A DNA stretch of 52,483 bases from Verrucomicrobiota bacterium. GTDB taxonomy: Bacteria; Verrucomicrobiota; Verrucomicrobiia; JABWAM01. The position numbers and the translations under genes were made by a program. Each line of letters opens with the position of its first letter. The first letter of the stretch is position 1. Positions 28,948-37,346 of the stretch are shown here, one piece after another. The notes beneath the pieces are model-generated. The model did not search any database, was not told the origin of the DNA, and saw only the letters and a program-made list of their open reading frames with translations. Location: positions 1-52,483 of the forward strand of contig JACQHZ010000078.1 of assembly GCA_016198745.1 (NCBI GenBank). Direction: 5' to 3'.

Positions 28948-29107
28948 AGAAGAAGATGGTTTGTGGACCAGGTCCATCCAAACGACCGCGGTTTTGCGCT
29001 CTACGCGGAGAATCTTCTGCCGCATCTCGATTCAATGCTTGACGCGCCGGTCAATGTTGGGCATCATGCCAACCGTCGCTTTGGCGGTGCTGAAATATGC
29101 ATAGGTT
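28948..29107 (+). pseudogene. C-terminal remnant of an SGNH/GDSL hydrolase
   Basis: Manual translation RRWFVDQVHPNDRGFALYAENLLPHLDSMLDAPVNVGHHANRRFGG (DxxH block), in frame immediately after the YgjP stop; no upstream part. Confidence 0.5.
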
Positions 29108-29240
29108 GATGTTTCGTCAACCGGGTCCCAATGGGCCTTCCGAAAGCGAGATCAGGAGTTGCGAAGCCAGGAGCTTCACTCCTGGCTTCGCAACTCCTGG
29201 CAAGGCGGCGCGGGCGCGGAATCGAATCCGCGCTCGCTTT
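29072..29240 (+). ncRNA. Candidate retron ncRNA (msr-msd) upstream of the RT
   Basis: Stem-loops ACCGTC-GCTTT-GGCGGT, GGTTGA-TGTTTCG-TCAACC (29104-29122), GGTCC-CAAT-GGGCC; perfect 21-bp inverted repeat 29153-29173/29179-29199; hairpin GCGCGGA-ATCGAA-TCCGCGC; enclosing IR AAAGCGAG/CTCGCTTT (29143-29150/29233-29240). Confidence 0.45.
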
Positions 29241-29272
29241 TACTTTGAACCTCCGCCTGGACGCGAAATCAA

Positions 29273-30166
29273 ATGGGACTGGTTGACCTGTTCAAAAATC
29301 TGTTTCGAGGTCCGGACAAGGGATTCGGCGTGGATGAACTTTCCCGCAGGTTGGGAATGAAGTCCGAGGAACTTCGCGCCGTGGCAGTCGTCTATCGCGA
29401 TTTTACAATCACCAAACGGGCCGGGGGCGTTCGCAGAATCACGGCGCCCGATCCCAAACTGAAGTCCCTTCAGCGCCGCATCCTCCGGCGATTGCTCGCC
29501 CGTCTGGAATGCCATCCATCCGTCACCGGGTTTGAGGCGGGACATTCGATCGTCACCAACGCGCTTTGTCACACGGGCAAGGCGGTTGTCGTTCGCATGG
29601 ATTTGAAGGATTTTTTTGAAAAGACCGCTGCGGGCCGGTTGGGCAAATACTTCCGGAAAATCGGCTGGAACCGGGAGGCAAGCGGCCTGCTCATGCAGTG
29701 GTGCGCCCATCAAGGAGGGCTTCCGCAAGGCGCACCCACCAGCCCGCGTCTCAGCAACCTGCTCAATTACGGTCTGGACATTCGCTTGTCGAAGCTGGCT
29801 GAGAAATTCGGCGCAGTTTATACGCGGTACGCGGATGATCTGACGTTTTCTTTCGACGACGACCAGCCGGGCGCCATCCGGCAACTGATCCATCTGGCCG
29901 ACAAAATTGTCCGGGAACAAGGCTACACGCTTCATCAACACAAGAAACTCCATATCCGTCGCCGCCACGATCGTCAGGTGGTCACCGGCCTGGTGGTCAA
30001 TCAGAAGGTCAATCTGCCGCGGCGGACGAGGCGTTGGCTGCGCGCGATCGAACATCGCGCCGCGATGGGCGGCGGGGCTACGCTCACCCCGGAACAACGG
30101 CAGGGATGGAAGACGCTTCAGGCAATGATCGCGGAACAGTCCGGTGCGGCCAATCGTCCGCATTGA
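29273..30166 (+). CDS. Retron-type reverse transcriptase
   Basis: SIVTNALCHTGK (NAxxH), MDLKDFFEK, GGLPQGAPTSPRLSNLL, YTRYADDLTFSF, VTGLVVN: matches remembered Ec86 retron RT layout. Confidence 0.93.
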   Translation: MGLVDLFKNLFRGPDKGFGVDELSRRLGMKSEELRAVAVVYRDFTITKRAGGVRRITAPDPKLKSLQRRILRRLLARLECHPSVTGFEAGHSIVTNALCHTGKAVVVRMDLKDFFEKTAAGRLGKYFRKIGWNREASGLLMQWCAHQGGLPQGAPTSPRLSNLLNYGLDIRLSKLAEKFGAVYTRYADDLTFSFDDDQPGAIRQLIHLADKIVREQGYTLHQHKKLHIRRRHDRQVVTGLVVNQKVNLPRRTRRWLRAIEHRAAMGGGATLTPEQRQGWKTLQAMIAEQSGAANRPH

Positions 30167-30221
30167 TCCGGGTCTTTCGCGGCGGGATCATCGGGTGTCC
30201 ATGGTGGAATTTCCGGCATGG

Positions 30222-30350
30222 TTCAAAGTTCACGGTTCAGTGGTTCATCCCGCCAAGGCGGGAAGTTAAACCTGAAAACCGCCTGCCTGTGCGTGGCCGC
30301 ACGCAGACAGGCCAACCGTTGAACCGTGAACCTGAAACCGTTGAGCCATG
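30222..30350. repeat. Degenerate TGAACC-rich inverted repeat with CCCGCC palindrome
   Basis: ggttcaaagttcacggttcagtggttc versus gttgaaccgtgaacctgaaacc; TCCCGCC-AA-GGCGGGA at 30248-30263; similar TGAACC tracts at 1-50 and 41390-41510. Confidence 0.6.
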
Positions 30351-30394
30351 CCCATTTTTCGCCTCCGGGATGCGGCCAAAAGCCTGCCATCAGG

Positions 30395-31018
30395 TCAGAC
30401 AGGGCGCGTCCGGGTCAATTGATGGTATTCCATCGTGGCCAGGACGCCCCTCAGATAATAATAGCCAAAGACAAGCGCAAGGGGCGCAGTGGTGAGTCTG
30501 GCCGACTCCAGCCACACAGGAATCTGCCTGGCGATGAAAAGGCATAAAAGTGCCATCATGCACACACGGTTTTTTCGACAGGCGCCCAGGGTGAGGCCGA
30601 AGATGAGGAGTGCCTCAAGTAATTTTTGCGAATCCAGGCCGGCAACACCAGCTCGGAAGGCCAACAACGCCAGCGCCAGACTGAATGCTCCCGATATAAA
30701 ACCGGCGAGACATGCGTTGAGAATGTTGCGTTGCGTCCGCTCCAGCCTTTCGAGTGTCGCCTGATCTGCTTCGTCCGCTTTGGCGTGATTGCCATCCTGA
30801 CCCGCATTCTCCGTCTCGTCCGGTTTGGTGTGCGGCGCCAACGCATCCGCGGGCAATGTGTCCAAAAACTCATCCAACGATTGCCAGTCCTGTCCCGTCC
30901 AGATGAATGCCTCGGCATCCAGATCGCCCGCCAGACGCCACTCGAAGATGTCGCGAAGAGGGTAGGGTCCCCTCACGGCGCCACCGGTTGAGATGTAGTA
31001 GGTGATGTCGTCCATCGA
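30395..31018 (-). CDS. GYF_2-domain multi-pass membrane protein
   Basis: MDDITYYISTGGAVRGPYPLRDIFEWRLAGDLDAEAFIWTGQDWQSLDEFL plus hydrophobic segments; start approximated at internal Met, ORF extends to 31168. Confidence 0.65.
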   Translation of the reverse strand, partial: SMDDITYYISTGGAVRGPYPLRDIFEWRLAGDLDAEAFIWTGQDWQSLDEFLDTLPADALAPHTKPDETENAGQDGNHAKADEADQATLERLERTQRNILNACLAGFISGAFSLALALLAFRAGVAGLDSQKLLEALLIFGLTLGACRKNRVCMMALLCLFIARQIPVWLESARLTTAPLALVFGYYYLRGVLATMEYHQLTRTRPV

Positions 31019-31309
31019 AAAATCGGGCAATCGCGCGCGCCAATACATGCTTCCGCACGGGGTAATCTGATTCAAGAACGAAATTTTCGATGGCGCCGAA
31101 AAGATGGAGGACAAAAACATTTCAGAAACCGGGAAATCATTCTCCCGTGGCGGAACGAATGGCCGCAAACAGAATCATCCGGCCTGGCATCCGGATTGAG
31201 GCGAAACCGCACAGCTTGTCTGCACAATTTATGCGCCATACATGCCAATTTATGTGCAATGCTTTTTCATTGCCAAATTGTGTCGGGCGATTATCATTCT
31301 GCATGTTGA

Positions 31310-31520
31310 GTGTTCTTTGGTAACGACGAAATCCCGCGACGGCGGGAGATCGCATCGCGGCGCAGGGAATCCCGTGAGAATCGGGAACGGTCGCGCCACT
31401 GTGACAGGCAACGAAACCCCGAAAGCCACTCGCGCAACAAAACGCGGGGAAGGCGGGGCGGTAGATGGATCGCGGTTTGCGCGATCCGATGCCTGAAGTC
31501 AGGATATCGGCTGCGATGCC
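31310..31520 (+). ncRNA. Cobalamin (B12) riboswitch
   Basis: cagggaatcccgtgagaatcgggaacggtcgcgCCACTGTGAcaggcaacg...AGCCACTcgcgc...cGGGGAAGGC...gcctgAAGTCAGGAtatcggctgc conserved blocks, upstream of cob genes. Confidence 0.93.
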
Positions 31521-31579
31521 CTCAATGCAATCCCGCTGGGCGGGATCGGAAAGCCTTGTTCGCATGAAACAAGAATTAA

Positions 31580-32182
31580 ATGATCAAAAATTTGTTATTG
31601 CTCCGGCACGGTGACATCGGGACGAAGCATCGTCACCGTTTCATCGGTCGGCTGGATGTCTCCCTCACCGCGCTTGGCCGCCGTCAGGCATCGGCAGCGG
31701 CGAAACTTGTCTGTTCTTATCAACCGCAGCGTTGTCTCTGCAGCCCGTTGAAGCGGTGCATCGAAACCGCCCGCGTCGTGGCGGAAGGATCGGAATTGAA
31801 GATCGAAATCATGTCCGATCTCCGGGAAATTGATTTCGGCCGATGGGAAAAGAAGACGTTTGATGAGATCTGCGAAACCGATGCGGACGCCGTCAAACGG
31901 TGGACGGATTTTCAGCCCGCTTTTTCCTTTCCGGACGGGGAATCGCTCAAGAGTTTTTTATCGCGCGTTCATTCCGTCGCAATGAGTCTGGTTTCCTGCG
32001 CGGAGGAGACGGTGCTGGTGGTCACCCACGGGGGCGTGATCCGGGCATTGATCTGCCATTTCCTGAGACTCGAACCGTGCCAATATGTCCTGTTTGACGT
32101 TCAACCCGGCGCGCTGACGACGCTCAAGCTCTTTGGCGACAAGGGCGTTCTGGAGGGCATGACGTGCCCGCGTCTTCCGTAG
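31580..32182 (+). CDS. cobC: Histidine phosphatase family (alpha-ribazole phosphatase, CobC-like)
   Basis: LLLLRHGDIGTKHRHRFIGRLDVSLTALGRRQA; VVTHGGVIRAL; operon position. Confidence 0.85.
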   Translation: MIKNLLLLRHGDIGTKHRHRFIGRLDVSLTALGRRQASAAAKLVCSYQPQRCLCSPLKRCIETARVVAEGSELKIEIMSDLREIDFGRWEKKTFDEICETDADAVKRWTDFQPAFSFPDGESLKSFLSRVHSVAMSLVSCAEETVLVVTHGGVIRALICHFLRLEPCQYVLFDVQPGALTTLKLFGDKGVLEGMTCPRLP

Positions 32183-32192
32183 AACAAGTAAC

Positions 32193-32744
32193 ATGGCGCA
32201 GATCATTCTCATCACGGGCGGCAGCCGCAGCGGCAAGAGCGCTTACGCGCAACAACTGGCGGAGTCCTTGCCCGGACCGCGCGCTTTCATTGCAACATGC
32301 CCCAAGCTCGACGATGAAATGCGGGCGCGCATCCGGCAACATCGCCGGGCGCGGCGGAAGGGACGGTGGCGCACGATCGAGGTGGCGGTTGACCTGGCGG
32401 GCGCATTGAGCGGCGCGCGGGAATATGCCGTTGTGCTCGTGGATTGCCTGACGCTGTGGATCAACAACCTGATGTACGAAGCGGAAAAAGGCGGGGAAGG
32501 CTTTTCAGAGGTTGACGTTGCCCGGTATTGCAAGAAGACGCTGGCTGCCTGCGACAAGCATCCCGGCGTCATCCTGTTTGTGACCAACGAGGTGGGAATG
32601 GGCATTGTTCCCGAAAACGCCGTTGCCAGAAAATTTCGCGACCTGGCGGGACGCTGCAATCAAATCGTCGCGCAAGCAAGCGACCGCATGTTCCTGATGG
32701 TTTGCGGGCAGCCGCTTGAATTCAAGAAAGGAATTGCCACATGA
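32193..32744 (+). CDS. cobU: Adenosylcobinamide kinase/guanylyltransferase
   Basis: IILITGGSRSGKSAYAQQLAESL; FVTNEVGMGIVPENAVARKFRDLAGRCNQ. Confidence 0.95.
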   Translation: MAQIILITGGSRSGKSAYAQQLAESLPGPRAFIATCPKLDDEMRARIRQHRRARRKGRWRTIEVAVDLAGALSGAREYAVVLVDCLTLWINNLMYEAEKGGEGFSEVDVARYCKKTLAACDKHPGVILFVTNEVGMGIVPENAVARKFRDLAGRCNQIVAQASDRMFLMVCGQPLEFKKGIAT

Positions 32745-33835
32745 GTTTGATCGCCGACACCATTCGACAAATCGAACCGCAGGATGCCGCCGCGCGCGTT
32801 GCGGCGCGGAAACGGCTCGAACAGCTTACCATGCCGCATTGGGCTTTGGGACGGCTGATGGATCTGGCGGAGGATCTCGCCGGGATGACGCGTTCCCAAC
32901 AGCCGCCTGTGGGAAGAAAGACCATCGTGACGATGGCCGGCGATCATGGTGTGACCGCCGAAGGTGTCAGCAAGTATCCGCAGGAGGTCACCGTCCAAAT
33001 GGTCCACAACTTCATCCAGGGCGGCGCCGGCATCAACGCCCTGGCCCGCCTTGTCAACGCGCGGGTGATCGTGGTGGATATGGGCGTGGCAGGCGATTGT
33101 TCGGATTTCGCCGCCGCCAAGGCGGGGCGGGAATCTGACAGATCAAATTTCAAATTCATTTCCAAGCGTGTGCGCGCCGGCGCGCAAAACATGGCGCGCG
33201 GCCCCGCGATGACGCGCGAGGATGCGATTCGCAGCATCGAGGCCGGCATGGAAGTGGCGCTCGCTTGCTGCGAATCAACCGATATTTTTGGAACGGGCGA
33301 CATGGGGATCGGCAACACCACGCCGAGCAGCGCAATCGTCGCCGTCATCACCGGCGGCAAGGTGGAAGATGTCACCGGCCGCGGAACGGGCATTGACGAC
33401 CAGCAATTCCACCACAAGGTCGCCGTCATCAAAAAATCACTTGAGATCAACCGCCCGGATCCTGCCGATGCGCTCGATCTGCTGTCGAAAGTCGGCGGAT
33501 TCGAGATTGGCGGCATTGCCGGCCTGATCCTTGGCGCTGCGGCGATGAAAAAACCGGTGGTGGTGGACGGTTTCATTTCAACCGCCGGCGCGTTGATCGC
33601 CCATCGTCTTGAGCCGAAGGCCGCCGACTACATGATTGCCGCGCATCGGAGCGTGGAACAGGGGCATCGGATTGCGCTCAAGCATTTGGCCAAACAACCT
33701 CTGATTGATCTGGGTTTGCGGCTTGGGGAAGGCACCGGCGCGGCGCTGGCGATGCACCTGGTCGAGGCCGCGGTCCGGATTCTCACGGAGGTGGCGACCT
33801 TCGAGGAGGCATCCGTCTCAAAAGCAACTGCATGA
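32741..33835 (+). CDS. cobT: Nicotinate-nucleotide--dimethylbenzimidazole phosphoribosyltransferase
   Basis: VTMAGDHGVTAEGVSKYPQEVTVQMVHNFIQGGAGINAL; GTGDMGIGNTTPSSAI. Confidence 0.96.
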   Translation: MSLIADTIRQIEPQDAAARVAARKRLEQLTMPHWALGRLMDLAEDLAGMTRSQQPPVGRKTIVTMAGDHGVTAEGVSKYPQEVTVQMVHNFIQGGAGINALARLVNARVIVVDMGVAGDCSDFAAAKAGRESDRSNFKFISKRVRAGAQNMARGPAMTREDAIRSIEAGMEVALACCESTDIFGTGDMGIGNTTPSSAIVAVITGGKVEDVTGRGTGIDDQQFHHKVAVIKKSLEINRPDPADALDLLSKVGGFEIGGIAGLILGAAAMKKPVVVDGFISTAGALIAHRLEPKAADYMIAAHRSVEQGHRIALKHLAKQPLIDLGLRLGEGTGAALAMHLVEAAVRILTEVATFEEASVSKATA

Positions 33836-34587
33836 GATCGTTCATTGCCGCCATTCAATTTCTGACCGTCCTTCCGCTGCCGGCTCGTTTTCAGAGCGGT
33901 GAAGAAGAGTTGCGGCGCAGCGTTGTTTTTTTTCCGGTGGTGGGGTTGCTCATCGGCCTGGCGGCGGTCGCCCTGGATCGTGGCATCAGCCTTTTGCTTC
34001 CCCCGCTGCCGGCCAGCGTCATCGTGGTGATGTCGCTGCTAGCTGTTTCGGGCGGGCTTCATATCGATGGCCTGGCGGATACGGCGGACGGTTTTCTGAG
34101 CGCGCGCCCTCGCGAGAGAATCCTTGAGATCATGAAAGACAGCCGCACCGGTCCGATGGGCGTCATGGCGATTGTCTGCGTCGTCTGCCTGAAAATTTCC
34201 TTGTTGGCTTCGCTCTCGGATATTCCGCGTCAGAGCGCGGTTTTTTTGATGCCGCTGGCGGGTCGTTGCGCGCTGGTGGCGGGAGCGGTTGCGCTTCCCT
34301 ATGCCCGCGCCGACGGGGGACTTGGCGCTGTTTTTGGCAGGGATCGTTCGTGGTTTGAATCCGCGTGGGCGATTGCGGCGCTGGCGGTTGTTGCTTGCGC
34401 GCTCACGGGTGTCAGGGGATTGGTCACCACCGGAATTTGTGCGGGAATGATCGGGATCGTTTCGCTTTGGAGCCGTCAGAAAATCGGCGGATTCACCGGC
34501 GACACGCTGGGGGCAACATGCGAAATCACCGAGATGGCGCCGGCCCTGGTCGCCGCAGCCTGCGGTCACGGGAGGTGGTTGTCATGA
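33832..34587 (+). CDS. cobS: Adenosylcobinamide-GDP ribazoletransferase
   Basis: IQFLTVLPLPARF; GGLHIDGLADTADGFLSARPRERILEIMKDSRTGPMGV. Confidence 0.95.
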   Translation: MRSFIAAIQFLTVLPLPARFQSGEEELRRSVVFFPVVGLLIGLAAVALDRGISLLLPPLPASVIVVMSLLAVSGGLHIDGLADTADGFLSARPRERILEIMKDSRTGPMGVMAIVCVVCLKISLLASLSDIPRQSAVFLMPLAGRCALVAGAVALPYARADGGLGAVFGRDRSWFESAWAIAALAVVACALTGVRGLVTTGICAGMIGIVSLWSRQKIGGFTGDTLGATCEITEMAPALVAAACGHGRWLS

Positions 34588-37346
34588 GCAAGTCACAAGT
34601 CATGGGTCACGGCGGAAATCTGCGGCGACTGGCGATCGCTTCCGGAAAGGCCGAGCGCGAGGTGCTTGATTTTTCGGCGAACCTGAATCCGCTGGGACCG
34701 CCGGAATGGCTGCGGCCGATGATCAGCTCGCGGGTGAGCGATCTGCGGCATTATCCCGATCCGGATTGTTCGGCGCTTGTGGAAGCAGCGGCCGTCCGCT
34801 ACGGCATCCGGCCGGACGAGGTCATCGCAGGCAACGGTTCCAGTGAAATCCTCGGCCTGATTCCGACGGCTTCCGAGAAACGCCGCGCAATCATTCCGGC
34901 GCCTGCCTACTCTGATTATGAGCGTAGCGCGAAGCTGGCGGGTCTGGAAGTCGCAACGCTTGTGTGCGCGGAGCGGGATTGCTTTCGTCTCGATGTTGGC
35001 GCGCTGGAATCGTCGGTCTGCGACGATGTCCTTGTTTTTATCGGACGTCCCAATAATCCGACGGGAGGGGTTTGCGGCGCGGAGGATCTTCGCGCGTTGG
35101 CTGCCAGGCATCCGGCCGCTGTTTTTGTGGTGGACGAAGCCTTCGCCGATTTTGTGGAGGACATGGATCGCCTGACCGGGAATCGTCCGGCCAATGTCAT
35201 CGTGTTGCTGTCATTGACCAAGATTTTCGCAATGGCCGGGTTGCGACTGGGACTTGCCGTGGGCGACGCCGGTGTGATCCGCCGCATGCGCGGGATGCAG
35301 CCGTTGTGGTCCGTCAACACCCTGGCCCAGGCCGTTGGCGCGGCGGCCCTGGCCGATCGCGAATTTATCCGGCGCACGCAAGTCTATGTGAAAGCGCAGC
35401 GAAAAACGCTGGCGCGCGAGTTGAAATCCATGGACGGCCTGGCGGTTTACCCCGGTGAAGCCAATTTTCTTCTGGTGAAAATGGATCGCAAGGACATGGA
35501 TGCGCCGACGCTGGCGCGTCGTCTGCTCGCCGGCGGAATCGCGATCCGTGTGTGTGACAATTTCGCGGGGCTGGACCGGCGGTTCTTCCGCGTGGCGGTG
35601 CGGACCGAAGATGAAAACGCGCGCATGATCGAGGCGCTGCAGCGCATCCTTGGGAATCGGTTTCGTAGCGAGATGAATTTGAGATTTAAGATTTCAAAGT
35701 CCAAATCCCCGAAACAACGTTCGCCCGCCATCATGTTTCAGGGGACAAGCTCCAACGCCGGCAAGAGCATTCTGGCGGCGGCATTCTGTCGTGTCCTGCT
35801 TCAAGACGGGTTCCGCGTGGCGCCGTTCAAATCGCAAAACATGTCGCTCAATTCTTACGTGACGCGCGATGGCGGAGAGATGGGGCGCGCCCAGGTGGTC
35901 CAGGCGCAGGCGTGCCGCATCGAGCCGGATGCACGGATGAATCCGATCCTTCTCAAACCGAATTCGGATACCGGCGCGCAGGTCATCGTTCGCGGCAAGC
36001 CGGTGGGGTGCATGAATGTGGGGGAATACATCCGTTACAAACCCGAGGCGTTCAAGGCGGCAAAGGAATCGTTCGCTTCGTTGGCGGAGGAGTGCGACGT
36101 GATGGTCCTGGAAGGCGCAGGGAGTCCCGCCGAAGTCAACCTCAAGCATCACGACATCGTCAATATGAACATGGCGCGTTACGCGGGCGCGCCGGTCCTG
36201 ATCGTGGGCGACATTGATCGGGGCGGGGTCTTCGCTTCATTTGTCGGCACGATGGAGGTGCTGGCGGAATGGGAACGGGCGCAGGTGGCGGGCTTCATCG
36301 TGAATCGTTTCCGGGGAAAAGAGGCGCTGCTCAAGGATGCCCTCGAATACACCGTGCGACACACGGGACGCCCCGTTTTCGGAGTGGTGCCGCATATTGA
36401 GAAACTGGGATTGCCGGAAGAAGATTCGGTGAGTTTCAAGAGCGGAAGACGGGAAGAAACGATTTCTCAAGGCGCTGGCAATGGTTCGGAACCATGCGAT
36501 GGCGTCAAGATCGCCATCATTGATCTGCCGCACATTTCGAACTTCACGGATTTCGACGCGCTGCGGATCGAACCGGACGTCAAGTTGCAGGTCGTGCGAT
36601 CTTGTCGCGACCTGGATCATCCGGATGCGGTCATCCTGCCGGGCAGCAAAAATGTCATCCGCGATCTCGCGCATCTCCGTGAAAACGGTCTCGATCGCGA
36701 GATCGTCGCGCTTGCGAGTGAAGGAAAGGCCGAGATCATCGGCCTCTGCGGCGGCTATCAGATGCTTGGAGAGCAGATCGAGGATCCCGATCATGTCGAA
36801 TCGGCAAATGGGGCAGTGCGCGGGATGGGGCTGCTCGCCCTTTCGACGAGCATGGCCCGCGAAAAAACGCTGATGCGCGTGGAGGCGACCCATTGTGCGG
36901 CGCAGTTGCGCGTTCACGGCTACGAGATTCATCATGGCAGGAGCGTCCCCCGCTGGGGGGGGGCAGGCGAGCGTCCCCGCTCCGCTCGCAACAGCGGGCG
37001 AGGAGCGTCCCCCATTAGCGGGGGGCAGGCGAGCGCCGGGCGCTTGCAACCACTGGTGGTCCGCGATGACGGCGAGGTGATAGGCACGGGAACACCCGAC
37101 AATCCCGCCACAGGCGGGATTTGGGGGACTTATCTTCACGGCATTTTCGATGCAGACAGATTTCGCCGCTGGTTCATTGACCGCCTTAGAACCCGTCGCG
37201 GCCTGGCGGCGGTTGGAAAAGTGCGCGTCGCTTACGATCTTGAGCCGGCATTTGAAAGGCTGGCGGATGTGGTGCGGCGGAGCGTGAAGGTTAATGAAAT
37301 TTACCGGTTGATGGGACTCCGGTCCGTCCCGCGGAGGCAGCGATGA
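34584..37346 (+). CDS. Fused ORF: CobD-like L-threonine-phosphate decarboxylase/aminotransferase domain + cobyric acid synthase CobQ
   Basis: DFSANLNPLGPPEWL...SLTKIFAMAGLRLGLAVG then MFQGTSSNAGKSILAAAFCRVLLQDGFRVAPFKSQNMSLNSYVT...GLCGGYQMLGEQI...GIWGTYLHGIFD in one frame; 4-bp overlap with cobS. Confidence 0.93.
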   Translation: MSKSQVMGHGGNLRRLAIASGKAEREVLDFSANLNPLGPPEWLRPMISSRVSDLRHYPDPDCSALVEAAAVRYGIRPDEVIAGNGSSEILGLIPTASEKRRAIIPAPAYSDYERSAKLAGLEVATLVCAERDCFRLDVGALESSVCDDVLVFIGRPNNPTGGVCGAEDLRALAARHPAAVFVVDEAFADFVEDMDRLTGNRPANVIVLLSLTKIFAMAGLRLGLAVGDAGVIRRMRGMQPLWSVNTLAQAVGAAALADREFIRRTQVYVKAQRKTLARELKSMDGLAVYPGEANFLLVKMDRKDMDAPTLARRLLAGGIAIRVCDNFAGLDRRFFRVAVRTEDENARMIEALQRILGNRFRSEMNLRFKISKSKSPKQRSPAIMFQGTSSNAGKSILAAAFCRVLLQDGFRVAPFKSQNMSLNSYVTRDGGEMGRAQVVQAQACRIEPDARMNPILLKPNSDTGAQVIVRGKPVGCMNVGEYIRYKPEAFKAAKESFASLAEECDVMVLEGAGSPAEVNLKHHDIVNMNMARYAGAPVLIVGDIDRGGVFASFVGTMEVLAEWERAQVAGFIVNRFRGKEALLKDALEYTVRHTGRPVFGVVPHIEKLGLPEEDSVSFKSGRREETISQGAGNGSEPCDGVKIAIIDLPHISNFTDFDALRIEPDVKLQVVRSCRDLDHPDAVILPGSKNVIRDLAHLRENGLDREIVALASEGKAEIIGLCGGYQMLGEQIEDPDHVESANGAVRGMGLLALSTSMAREKTLMRVEATHCAAQLRVHGYEIHHGRSVPRWGGAGERPRSARNSGRGASPISGGQASAGRLQPLVVRDDGEVIGTGTPDNPATGGIWGTYLHGIFDADRFRRWFIDRLRTRRGLAAVGKVRVAYDLEPAFERLADVVRRSVKVNEIYRLMGLRSVPRRQR
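36939..37035 (+). repeat. Two near-identical 35-bp palindromic repeats in frame inside the CobQ domain
   Basis: aggagcgtcccccgctgggggggggcaggcgagcg (36939-36973) and aggagcgtcccccattagcggggggcaggcgagcg (37001-37035). Confidence 0.85.

Noticed and set aside
29153-29199. 21-bp hairpin as a plain REP element
   Set aside because: No GTAG/GTGAC head and different loop (CTTCA) from local REPs, with position upstream of the RT favouring msd; kept only as an alternative pending genome copy number.
29273-30166. Group II intron or diversity-generating retroelement as alternative for the RT
   Set aside because: No maturase/HNH domain or domain V-like structure seen and no TR/VR repeat pair; NAxxH and VTG motifs favour retron.
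30395-31018. GYF/multi-TM protein as the retron effector
   Set aside because: Opposite strand, separated by repeats, and another GYF-domain protein occurs at 45.8 kb; more likely ordinary lineage-typical membrane protein. Not excluded experimentally.
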